Origin: an uncultured Alistipes sp.
Lineage (GTDB): Bacteria; Bacteroidota; Bacteroidia; Bacteroidales; Rikenellaceae
DNA length: 13,108 nucleotides
NCBI GenBank assembly: GCA_900541585.1
Contig: UQKD01000037.1
Coordinates: forward strand, 1-13,108
Direction of reading: 5' to 3'
The notes under the pieces were generated by a model. It saw only the letters and a list, made by a program, of their open reading frames with translations, was not told where the DNA came from and did not search any database. Of this stretch, positions 8,164-13,108 are shown piece after piece. Made by a program: the position numbers and the translations under genes. Each line of letters opens with the position of its first letter. Position 1 is the first letter of the stretch.

Positions 8164-9480
8164 ATGACTAACCCAATCCATTTTACGACTGCGGAAGAGG
8201 CCGTCAAGGTCATCAAATCGGGCGACCATGTCCACCTCAGCTCGGTGGCGTCGGCTCCCCAGTGCCTGATCAACGCCATGTGCAAACGCGGCGAGGCCGG
8301 CGAACTGAAGGACGTACATGTCCATCACCTGCACACAGAGGGTCCCGCTCCCTACGCCGATCCGAAATTCGAAGGCGTATTCCAGCTCGACTCCTTCTTC
8401 GTGGGGGCGAACGTCCGCAAGGTAACCCAGAGCGGCTATGCCGACTACATTCCGATTTTCTTGAGCGAGACCCAGAAACTCTACCGCTGCGGAGCCGTTC
8501 CGTGCAACGTGGCGATGATCCAGGTCTGCCCGCCCGACAAACACGGCTTCGTATCGCTCGGAACCTCCGTCGACGCCACCCTGGCGGCCGTGGAGTGCGC
8601 CGATCATGTGATCGCCGTGGTGAACAAGTACGTTCCGCGCGCCTTCGGCCAGGCCATGATCCACTCCTCGAAGATCGACTTCTTCGTGCAGGACGACACC
8701 CCGCTGATCGAAGCGAAATTCTCCGAACCGAACGAGGTCGAGACGGCCATCGGCAAGCACTGCGCCGCGCTGATCGAGGACGGCGCAACGCTCCAGATGG
8801 GTATCGGGGCCATTCCCAATGCAGTCCTCAGCCAGCTGGGCGGCCATAAGGACCTCGGTATCCACACCGAGATGTTCGCCGACGGCGTACTGCCGCTGGT
8901 GGAGAAGGGCGTGATCAACGGCGAAGCCAAAAAAACCGACCCCGGCAAGATGGTCTCGACCTTCCTGATGGGTTCGAAAGCCGTTTACGACTTCATCGAC
9001 GACAACCCGGGCGTACTGATGATGGACGTCGGTTACACGAACGACCCCTACATCATCTCGCAGAACGACCGCTTCGTAGCCATCAACTCGGCCCTGCAGG
9101 TCGACCTGACGGGCCAGGTGTGCGCCGATTCGCTGGGCACGAAATTCTGGTCGGGTGTCGGCGGACAGATCGACTTCGTCTACGGTGCATCGCTCTCGAA
9201 GGGCGGCAAGGCGATCATCGCCATGCCTTCGATCACCAACAAGGGCGTATCGAAAATCTGCCCGACGCTGTTGGACGGCGCCGGCGTGGTGACGACGCGC
9301 AACCACATCCACTGGTTCGTGACGGAGTTCGGAGCCGTGGACCTCTACGGCAAGACCCTGCAGGAGCGTGCACGCCTGCTGATCTCCATCGCCCATCCTT
9401 CGGCCCAGGAGGAGTTGGACCGCGCGGCTTTCGAGCGCTGGGGCGAGCATCACCACTACATCAAGGGATACATGAAATAA
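8164..9480 (+). CDS. Acetyl-CoA hydrolase/transferase family CoA-transferase (4-hydroxybutyrate or butyrate:acetate type)
   Basis: A 438-residue class I CoA-transferase of the acetyl-CoA hydrolase/4-hydroxybutyrate CoA-transferase group. These enzymes move CoA between acetyl-CoA and acids such as 4-hydroxybutyrate, butyrate or propionate through a glutamyl-CoA thioester. The N-terminal half includes QVCPPDKHGFVSLGTSVD. The C-terminal half has the CoA-loop motif GIGAIPNAVL, then GIHTEMFADG with Glu236 as the probable nucleophile, close to Glu238 of Clostridium aminobutyricum AbfT. GVGGQIDFVYGA and TEFGAVDLYGKTLQERA are also typical. A TTG three codons earlier is possible, but the ATG at 8164 is preferred. 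The gene lies 39 bp after infB with no terminator between, so it may be read from the infB operon. The acid substrate cannot be assigned from sequence; a fermentative role (succinate or butyrate metabolism) is an inference. Confidence 0.88.
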   Translation: MTNPIHFTTAEEAVKVIKSGDHVHLSSVASAPQCLINAMCKRGEAGELKDVHVHHLHTEGPAPYADPKFEGVFQLDSFFVGANVRKVTQSGYADYIPIFLSETQKLYRCGAVPCNVAMIQVCPPDKHGFVSLGTSVDATLAAVECADHVIAVVNKYVPRAFGQAMIHSSKIDFFVQDDTPLIEAKFSEPNEVETAIGKHCAALIEDGATLQMGIGAIPNAVLSQLGGHKDLGIHTEMFADGVLPLVEKGVINGEAKKTDPGKMVSTFLMGSKAVYDFIDDNPGVLMMDVGYTNDPYIISQNDRFVAINSALQVDLTGQVCADSLGTKFWSGVGGQIDFVYGASLSKGGKAIIAMPSITNKGVSKICPTLLDGAGVVTTRNHIHWFVTEFGAVDLYGKTLQERARLLISIAHPSAQEELDRAAFERWGEHHHYIKGYMK

Positions 9481-9505
9481 CCGGTTTCCCGAACGGAAAC
9501 ACCGG
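9481..9505 (+). terminator. First hairpin after the CoA-transferase gene
   Basis: GTTTCC (9484-9489) pairs with GGAAAC (9495-9500) around CGAAC, and outer CCG/CGG bases can extend the stem across a bulge. It has no T-tract and is likely part of a multi-hairpin transcript end. Its TTTCCCGAACGG core recurs in the third hairpin. Confidence 0.45.
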
Positions 9506-9539
9506 CAAAGGGCTGCACTGATTTCGTGCAGCCCTTTGC
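9505..9539 (+). terminator. Second hairpin after the CoA-transferase gene
   Basis: GCAAAGGGCTGCAC (9505-9518) pairs perfectly with its complement at 9526-9539 around a 7-base loop TGATTTC, a 14-bp stem. No T-run follows, so it may protect the 3' end of the mRNA or terminate inefficiently. Confidence 0.7.
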
Positions 9540-9564
9540 ATGAAACCCTGTCCGCAATATGCTG

Positions 9565-9596
9565 GCGTCTTTCCCGAACGGGGAAGGCGCTTTTTT
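9565..9596 (+). terminator. Intrinsic terminator closing the operon
   Basis: GCGTCTTTCCC (9565-9575) pairs with GGGGAAGGCGC (9580-9590), 11 pairs including two G-T, around a GAAC tetraloop. It is followed at once by TTTTTT. This is the clearest intrinsic terminator in the window and marks the end of the operon that includes the CoA-transferase. Confidence 0.8.
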
Positions 9597-9598
9597 CG

Positions 9599-9606
9599 TA
9601 TCTTTA
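9599..9606 (+). promoter_or_regulatory. Near-consensus -7 box before the small secreted-protein-like ORF
   Basis: TATCTTTA differs from TAnnTTTG only at the last base. It ends 22 bp before the ATG at 9629 and directly follows the T-tract of the upstream terminator. No clear -33 element is seen. Confidence 0.4.
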
Positions 9607-9628
9607 CGGCAGTCAATACCGAAGAGCC

Positions 9629-9827
9629 ATGAAAAAACCCGCACTCCTCGTTCTCGCCCTTTCTCTTGCGGGCCGCGCCGCATCGCACCGTGCAGGCAGC
9701 TACCCCGCTGCCGCGGTCGTTCCAGAACCGGAACATCTACCTCATCCTCTGCCGCCTGCTGGGCATCGAATCCGCGCCGAACGACGGCGACTGGCGGGAG
9801 ATCAAACGCATGTTCCGCGAACGCTAA
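9629..9827 (+). pseudogene. Small secreted-protein-like ORF, apparently frameshifted
   Basis: The ATG at 9629 opens with a good signal-peptide start, MKKPALLVLALSLAG. In that frame the rest turns into Arg/Pro-rich sequence typical of a wrong frame. In the frame one base later, an ordinary-looking segment runs to a TAA at 9825: RNIYLILCRLLGIESAP followed by NDGDWREIKRMFRER. A shift of one base somewhere in about 9663-9690 would join the two into a protein of about 65 residues. I do not recognise the family. It may be a decayed gene, a sequence error, or a frame starting at the GTG at 9690 (45 residues) with the signal-like start being chance. It is preceded by a near-consensus promoter box and followed by the promoter of the M48 gene. 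Confidence 0.4.
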
Positions 9828-9863
9828 AGCCCCGAAAGCGTCCCGAAATACGGATGTTTTCAC

Positions 9864-9871
9864 TATCTTTG
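9864..9871 (+). promoter_or_regulatory. Candidate -7 box for the M48 peptidase gene
   Basis: TATCTTTG matches TAnnTTTG exactly. It ends 23 bp before the ATG at 9895 and is identical to the lpxC/fabZ box. The -33 element is not clear. Confidence 0.6.
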
Positions 9872-9894
9872 CCTCACTGAAAACAGGATACGAT

Positions 9895-10710
9895 ATGAAG
9901 AGACTTTTTCTTTTGTTTGCGGCGGCACTCCTCGCCGCAGCCTGCCCCGCGGGGGCTTTCGCTCAGTTCAAAATCGGCGGTAAGAAAATCGACGCCGCAA
10001 AACTGCTCAATGCCGGCAAGGACGTGGCCAAGGCCGTCACGCTCAACGATGAGGAGATCGCCCGGTTGAGCCGCGAATCGGTCGAATGGATGGATGCCAA
10101 CAACCCCGTGGCCGCCGATACGACGACCTACGGAGCACGCCTCAAGCGGCTCACCGAAGGTATCACCGACGCCGACGGGCTACCGCTGAACTTCAAGGTC
10201 TATCTGGTGACCGATGTCAACGCCTTTGCCTGCGGCGACGGCTCGATCCGTGTCTTCGCCGCCCTGATGGACCTGATGGACGACGACGAACTGATGGCCA
10301 TCATCGGCCACGAAATCGGCCACGTCGTGCATGCCGACACGAAACACGCCATGAAGAACGCCTACCTCGCCTCCGCTGCCCGCAATGCCGCCGGAGCCAC
10401 CGAGGGCAGCGCGCTGGCCAAGCTGAGCCAATCGCAGCTGGGCGAGGTCGTGACGGCCTTCACCGATGCGCAGTTCTCGCAGAAGCAGGAGTACGAAGCC
10501 GACGAACACGGTTTCGAGTTCTGTGTGAAACACGGCTTCAGCCCCTACGGCATGGCCAACTCGCTCAATAAGCTGGTCGAGCTCTCCAAGGGCGCCAAAG
10601 CCTCCATCGTACAGAAGATGTTCTCCTCGCACCCCGACAGCGAAAAGCGCGCGGCCCGCATGAAGGAGAAAGCCGACGCCTACACGGCCGCACAGCAGCA
10701 GAACAGGTAG
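9895..10710 (+). CDS. Exported M48-family zinc metalloprotease
   Basis: A 271-residue M48 peptidase. An N-terminal signal peptide (1-23, hydrophobic core LFLLFAAALLAAA) ends at a probable signal peptidase I site AFA|Q. Cys17 follows AAA, so a lipoprotein cannot be fully excluded. The catalytic domain has HEIGH at 139-143, giving zinc ligands His139 and His143 and catalytic Glu140. EYEAD at 199-203 has Glu199 as the likely third ligand. The SSHPDSEKRAARM segment near 244-256 is the conserved C-terminal family motif. The protein lacks the membrane helices of HtpX and the TPR region of BepA. It is closest in form to small periplasmic M48 enzymes such as LoiP, which act in envelope quality control. 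That function is inferred; no substrate is evident. The frame continues upstream without a stop, but only the 9895 start gives the signal peptide and follows a promoter box. Confidence 0.88.
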   Translation: MKRLFLLFAAALLAAACPAGAFAQFKIGGKKIDAAKLLNAGKDVAKAVTLNDEEIARLSRESVEWMDANNPVAADTTTYGARLKRLTEGITDADGLPLNFKVYLVTDVNAFACGDGSIRVFAALMDLMDDDELMAIIGHEIGHVVHADTKHAMKNAYLASAARNAAGATEGSALAKLSQSQLGEVVTAFTDAQFSQKQEYEADEHGFEFCVKHGFSPYGMANSLNKLVELSKGAKASIVQKMFSSHPDSEKRAARMKEKADAYTAAQQQNR

Positions 10711-10802
10711 CCGAGCCTCCTCCCGCCGGAATCCGTAGAAAAGCCCGTGAAACCGGGTCCGGAAAGGGAACGCCGCAGCACAACTTTTAAACACACAAGC
10801 CG

Positions 10803-10830
10803 AAAAACATCCGGAATTCCGGATGTTTTT
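10803..10830. terminator. 28-base perfect palindrome, probable bidirectional terminator
   Basis: AAAAACATCCGG pairs perfectly with CCGGATGTTTTT around AATT; the whole 28-base element is its own reverse complement. On either strand it gives a 12-bp stem ending in a T-run, so it should end the M48 transcript. It may also act on transcripts entering from the right. Confidence 0.75.
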
Positions 10831-10832
10831 CT

Positions 10833-10840
10833 TATATTTG
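10833..10840 (+). promoter_or_regulatory. Distal -7-like box upstream of the structured RNA
   Basis: TATATTTG matches TAnnTTTG and lies three bases after the palindrome. No gene starts nearby apart from the two-codon frame at 10866-10874. It could be a distal promoter for the RNA at about 10964 or a relic of a lost gene. Confidence 0.4.
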
Positions 10841-10951
10841 TACGTCACTAACAACTGAATCGCCGATGAAATAGCGCATAAAGTCGCAGTAATACAATAA
10901 AAAAGCGCCGATTGCGCACGAAAAGCGACGGCGCACACACATAAAAAGCGT

Positions 10952-10959
10952 TAGCTTTG
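10952..10959 (+). promoter_or_regulatory. Proximal -7 box for the structured RNA
   Basis: TAGCTTTG matches TAnnTTTG and ends five bases before the first paired base of the rod-shaped RNA candidate. Transcription would start close to the base of the rod. The upstream sequence lacks an obvious -33 TTTG. Confidence 0.55.
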
Positions 10960-10963
10960 TACC

Positions 10964-11097
10964 TTGCTTTCTGAAAATCTGGAAAATTTAAAGAGCAACC
11001 AAGGAATGAAGTTTGACGCTCACGTTTCCAACGTGGGCTTCATTCTGCATTTGGTTGCCAGGTTATTCCAGAGCCTCAGAAAGCAAATCAGAGTTTT
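10964..11097 (+). ncRNA. Candidate 6S-like regulatory RNA
   Basis: The stretch folds into one long rod. TTGCTTTCTGA (10964-10974) pairs with 11076-11086, TCTGGAA (10978-10984) with 11066-11072, and GCAACCAA (10995-11002) with 11051-11058. GAATGAAG (11004-11011) pairs with 11038-11045 and CTCACGTT (11019-11026) with 11030-11037. All pairs are Watson-Crick except one G-T. An internal bubble of 10 and 7 bases (10985-10994 and 11059-11065) interrupts it near the middle. A TTTT at 11094 and T6 at 11106 could supply the 3' end. A promoter box ends at 10959. No protein frame explains it. Size, rod form and central bubble match 6S RNA, which traps RNA polymerase by mimicking open promoter DNA. Flavobacteria have a short 6S class of similar size. 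Identity is inferred from structure, not sequence homology. Confidence 0.6.
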
Positions 11098-11171
11098 GTC
11101 CCACGTTTTTTATGATCCTTTCCGAATCCGAACTTAATTCCATGCGCTGCGGGACAGGCGTACATCTCACC

Positions 11172-11567
11172 ATGAAAGCCTACCTCCTGCTTCTCACGAT
11201 CTGTTTCCTGCCTGCCGTCGCGGGCATCTTCGCCACGCGTCCGTTGTGGCGCATACGCCGACTTCCCAACGAAACGATTCAGGGCATCGGCCTCGTCGTG
11301 CTGATCGCCGTACTGACCGGCTGTCTCGTCCCGCTCTTTCGCGGCGATACAGGCGCCGTCGGATGCGCCTGCATCCTGCTGAGTCTGTTCAACCTCGTGA
11401 TCTTCCAGCGCTATGAACACTGGCTCAACACCTCCCGCTGCCCGCAATGCCACACACGCAATCTGCGGGCACACAAATACGGCAAGGGAGTTTACAAACT
11501 CTACTGCTCGCATTGCGGCCTGCACAGCCGGTGGCGCACGTGGAGGTATTTTTCGGACGAGCCTTAA
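11172..11567 (+). CDS. Three-TM protein with C-terminal zinc ribbon, unknown function
   Basis: I do not recognise the family. The 131-residue protein from the ATG at 11172 has three hydrophobic segments, about 3-21 (MKAYLLLLTICFLPAVAG), 38-56 and 60-78. A basic soluble tail carries CPQC at 90-93 and CSHC at 112-115, spaced like a zinc ribbon. The tail then ends in an Arg/Trp-rich stretch (SRWRTWRYF). Upstream in-frame starts at 11112 and 11142 are possible, but they add a polar, unlikely N-terminus and approach the RNA candidate. No promoter box is visible just upstream, so it may depend on read-through from the RNA promoter. Its 3' end converges on the glycosylase gene with only 4 bp between the stops. 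A role in membrane-associated nucleic-acid or protein binding would be a guess. Confidence 0.65.
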   Translation: MKAYLLLLTICFLPAVAGIFATRPLWRIRRLPNETIQGIGLVVLIAVLTGCLVPLFRGDTGAVGCACILLSLFNLVIFQRYEHWLNTSRCPQCHTRNLRAHKYGKGVYKLYCSHCGLHSRWRTWRYFSDEP

Positions 11568-11571
11568 AGAT

Positions 11572-12398
11572 TCATTTCAGCGGCTGGCAGCGGGGACAAT
11601 AGTAGACTGCACCGCCCAGATAAGCCTCCTTGACGATTGATCCGCCGCAGACCGGACAAGGGTCCGCACAGGTGTTGCGCGAAAGCTGCACGGCATACCC
11701 TCCGCAATTCCCGAAAAGATCCTTCTCCGTATCGCGCCCGTTACGGCGGGTCATCTCTGTCAGGAGGCTTTTTACCGTTCTGAAAAGCCGTTCGGCATCC
11801 TCTTCGTCCAGTGTGGCGAGTTTGCGTTTGGGATGGATGCCTGCCCGGAAAAGAATGTCCTGCAACACCCCGTTCCCGAGTCCCGGAATGCATTGCTCCG
11901 TGGCCAGGAAAGCCTTTGCCGAGAGATTCGGCTTCGCACCGGCCAGCAGGCTCCGGAAATATCCGGTGTCGAACTCCGCATCGAGCGGTGAATATTTCGT
12001 CTTCGCACCCGGTAATAAGGATTCTCAAAATCACCCCGGAAAGCAAGGATACCTCCGTACATCGCAACGGTAAAAACCAGAAAACGCTCGTCGTCAAGCG
12101 TGACGAGCAGCTGGTATTTCGCGGGTATCCCGGCCTCGGAAGCATAAAGGCGCAGGTTCACACCGTCCGATAGGAGGAGGTGCACGTCGTCGTCCAGCGA
12201 TATGTCGACAAATGCGCCGTAACCTTCCGCCCCGACGATTCTCCGGCCGGTCAGCAACTTCCGGTATTCGAGCGGATCACCCGAATACCAGGTGAACTTG
12301 TGCGGATGCGTGGCATTGAACACATCGGTCACAGTATGTCCCGCCAGCGTCTCACGGACCTGGCGCGCAACGGTTTTCGATTCGGGTATTTCGATCAT
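11572..12398 (-). pseudogene. Fpg/Nei-family DNA glycosylase, frameshifted
   Basis: Two frames together make a protein of about 275 residues of the Fpg/Nei (formamidopyrimidine-DNA glycosylase, base excision repair) family. The first frame runs from the ATG at 12398 and reads well through residue 131 (ENPYYRV). Sense then moves to the next frame, continuing AKTKYSPLDAEF through a helix-two-turn-helix segment IPGLGNGVLQDILFRAGIHP. It ends in a zinc finger with CPVCGG and CPRC. Adding one G in the GTGCG at 12004-12008 restores a continuous frame. The N-terminus is MIEIPES, where canonical Fpg has MPELPE. Ile replaces the Pro that forms the Schiff base, while Glu3 is kept. It lies 13 bp after the NTF2-like gene on the same strand. 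The 98-residue C-terminal frame from 11868 is not a gene of its own. A sequencing error is the main alternative to true decay. Confidence 0.75.
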
Positions 12399-12411
12399 AA
12401 GCGATGGAATA

Positions 12412-12824
12412 TCAGTTATTCGGCTGAATAAAGGACCAATGCGTGTGGATAATTTTCCAACATCCGGAGGGATTCAACCGGTAAACCTCCGTGCAGTTCA
12501 TCCGGAACACGCATCCGTCCCGGTAAGCCTCATAATTATAGGTCAGGACCGCAATGCCCAGAGACACCTGTACAACAGGGTCCAGCATTTCGTAGCGGTC
12601 TATCTTGATCTTCCCCCTGACTTGGTCATAATAAGTCTCCAAAGCCTTTTTACCTTCGAGTTTATGCTCGAAAGCCGGATCCATTACACGACATCTTCCG
12701 AGGATAATCCGATAAATCCGTCGGGATTCCCGTCGTTCCACCGCTCCAAAGCCTGCTTTTCCAAAGCGATGATTTCGGCCTTAACAGCTCCGTCATCCGA
12801 AGCATTTCGCACATATTCAGTCAT
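12412..12824 (-). pseudogene. NTF2-like (SnoaL/DUF4440-type) protein, frame broken at a TAATG overlap
   Basis: The ATG at 12824 opens a 46-residue frame (ending GFIGLSSEDVV) that stops at TAA (12686-12684). A second frame starts at an ATG overlapping that stop (TAATG) and gives 90 residues, MDPAFEHKLEGKKALETYY through to THWSFIQPNN. Joined by a single missing base (a TA where a TAC/TAT Tyr codon is expected before Met-Asp-Pro), they form a protein of about 137 residues. It has the cone-shaped NTF2-like fold pattern: an N-terminal helix pair, then strands including VVQVSLGIAVLTYNYEAYRD and a closing IHTHWSF strand. Family members bind small ligands or act as enzymes, and no specific activity can be assigned. 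Alternatively, the TAATG allows termination-reinitiation and two chains. It appears to head an operon with the glycosylase gene. Base composition looks more AT-rich than the left-hand genes. Confidence 0.65.
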
Positions 12825-12843
12825 AGGTCTTTTCAGGTTTTTC

Positions 12844-12851
12844 CCAATATA
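12844..12851 (-). promoter_or_regulatory. Near-consensus -7 box for the NTF2-like/glycosylase pair
   Basis: On the minus strand this reads TATATTGG, one mismatch from TAnnTTTG. It ends about 19 bp upstream of the NTF2-like start codon. No clear -33 element is present. Confidence 0.4.
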
Positions 12852-12954
12852 GCAATTATTCACGAATCTAAGCGGCTTTAAGAGAGTCGATTCGTACCCG
12901 CCTCACATAAATATTGGCGATTGACGAACCTTCCGATAAATCTTCTATAAACAA

Positions 12955-12980
12955 AAGCCTCCCTTTTCAAAGGGAGGTTT
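12955..12980. terminator. Strong hairpin, probable terminator
   Basis: AAGCCTCCCTT (12955-12965) pairs with AAGGGAGGTTT (12970-12980), 11 pairs including one G-T, with loop TTCA. On the minus strand the stem is followed by CTTTTGTTT, so it best serves a minus-strand gene ending beyond the right edge. It also resembles CCTCCC/GGGAGG repeats scattered in Bacteroidales intergenic DNA (recollection). Confidence 0.6.
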
Positions 12981-13011
12981 GGAGGGATTATCAATATAGT
13001 CAGCGGCTCGA

Positions 13012-13034
13012 CCTCTTCAAGCCGACTTAAGAGG
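13012..13034. repeat. Imperfect inverted repeat
   Basis: CCTCTT plus AAG (13012-13021, one bulged C) pairs with CTTAAGAGG (13026-13034) around CCGA. Nine pairs with a bulge form a modest hairpin with no T-run. Function is unknown. Confidence 0.4.
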
Positions 13035-13108
13035 CCGGGGTTAAAAGATGAAACGTAACCATCCGAAATAAGCCGCCTTGCATTAATCCAAAATCGTTCG
13101 AAGTCCTT

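Larger units (their letters stand above)
10711..10963 (+). other. Noncoding stretch upstream of the structured RNA candidate
   Basis: No convincing gene lies here. It contains the 28-base palindrome at 10803-10830, a -7-like box at 10833-10840, and a two-codon frame ATG AAA TAG at 10866-10874. A short stem GCGCCG/CGGCGC (10905-10910 with 10929-10934) follows. The heptamer AAAAGCG occurs three times (10901, 10921 and 10944). It ends in the -7-like box at 10952-10959. Confidence 0.6.
12825..13108. other. Right-end intergenic stretch with no gene
   Basis: No credible coding frame is seen. The stretch is clearly more AT-rich than the rest of the window. It holds a minus-strand promoter-like box at 12844-12851, a strong hairpin at 12955-12980 and a weaker one at 13012-13034. 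Beyond 13035 I see nothing. Confidence 0.6.

Noticed and set aside
8134..9456. 440-codon open frame on the minus strand opposite the CoA-transferase gene
   Set aside because: It is a shadow of a clear CoA-transferase and has no recognisable motifs or suitable start context.
9559..9894. N-terminal extension of the M48 peptidase
   Set aside because: It would bury the signal peptide and cross a terminator and a promoter box; the start at 9895 is right.
10964..11086. Terminal inverted repeats of a small transposon
   Set aside because: The arms are interrupted by several internal loops and no target-site duplication flanks them; a folded RNA explains the pattern better.
10964..11097. Signal recognition particle RNA, tmRNA or RNase P RNA as identity of the structured RNA
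   Set aside because: No SRP tetraloop domain, no tRNA-like ends with an Ala-type acceptor, and far too short for RNase P or tmRNA; the plain rod with bubble fits 6S RNA best.
11013..11171. Longer starts (TTG 11013, ATG 11112 or 11142) for the zinc-ribbon membrane protein
   Set aside because: They run into the structured RNA or add a polar N-terminus ahead of the first membrane helix.
11572..11868. Separate 98-residue zinc-finger protein
   Set aside because: It is the C-terminal H2TH and zinc-finger part of the frameshifted glycosylase, not an independent gene.
12292..12852. 186-codon plus-strand frame at the right end
   Set aside because: It is antisense to the NTF2-like gene, whose minus-strand reading has clear family character in both halves.
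1..13108. CRISPR arrays, tRNA or rRNA genes, insertion sequences
   Set aside because: No regularly spaced direct repeats, cloverleaf sequences, rRNA-like stretches or transposase frames were seen on either strand.

Overview
The window looks like chromosomal DNA from a GC-rich member of the Bacteroidales, most like Alistipes. The reasons are an LpxC-FabZ fusion protein, a TonB-family transducer, an IF-2 with a very long Pro/Ala-rich N-terminal part, and repeated TAnnTTTG promoter boxes (the Bacteroidetes primary-sigma -7 element) with little use of Shine-Dalgarno sites. The genus is an inference, not a measurement.

Left block (1-1085): an intergenic tail with a perfect 10-bp inverted repeat, then a minus-strand TonB-family gene. 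This gene diverges from the lipid A genes across 85 bp that hold two opposed -7 boxes. Centre (1086-9540): a plus-strand housekeeping run. It begins with the lpxC/fabZ fusion and lpxA (lipid A and fatty-acid synthesis). After a promoter plus leader hairpin come rimP, nusA and infB (30S maturation, transcription elongation/termination, translation initiation), and finally a 4-hydroxybutyrate/acetate-type CoA-transferase. The run closes with a cluster of three hairpins, the last a classical intrinsic terminator.

Right block (9600-13108): smaller accessory genes. There is a short secreted-protein-like ORF that looks frameshifted, an exported M48 zinc metalloprotease, and a noncoding stretch. That stretch contains a strong candidate structured RNA: a rod of about 123 nt with a central bubble, downstream of a -7 box and resembling 6S RNA. 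It is followed by a three-TM zinc-ribbon protein of unknown function. Convergent to that lies a minus-strand pair: an Fpg/Nei-family DNA glycosylase and an NTF2-like (SnoaL/DUF4440) protein. Each of the pair is interrupted by what reads as a single-base deletion. The last 280 bases hold a promoter-like box and two hairpins but no gene.

The most interesting items are the 6S-like RNA candidate with two possible promoters, the three putative frameshifts confined to the right third, the TAATG stop-start overlap in the NTF2-like gene, and an Fpg-family protein with Ile in place of the N-terminal catalytic Pro. I saw no mobile element, CRISPR array, tRNA or rRNA, and no convincing new multi-gene system.
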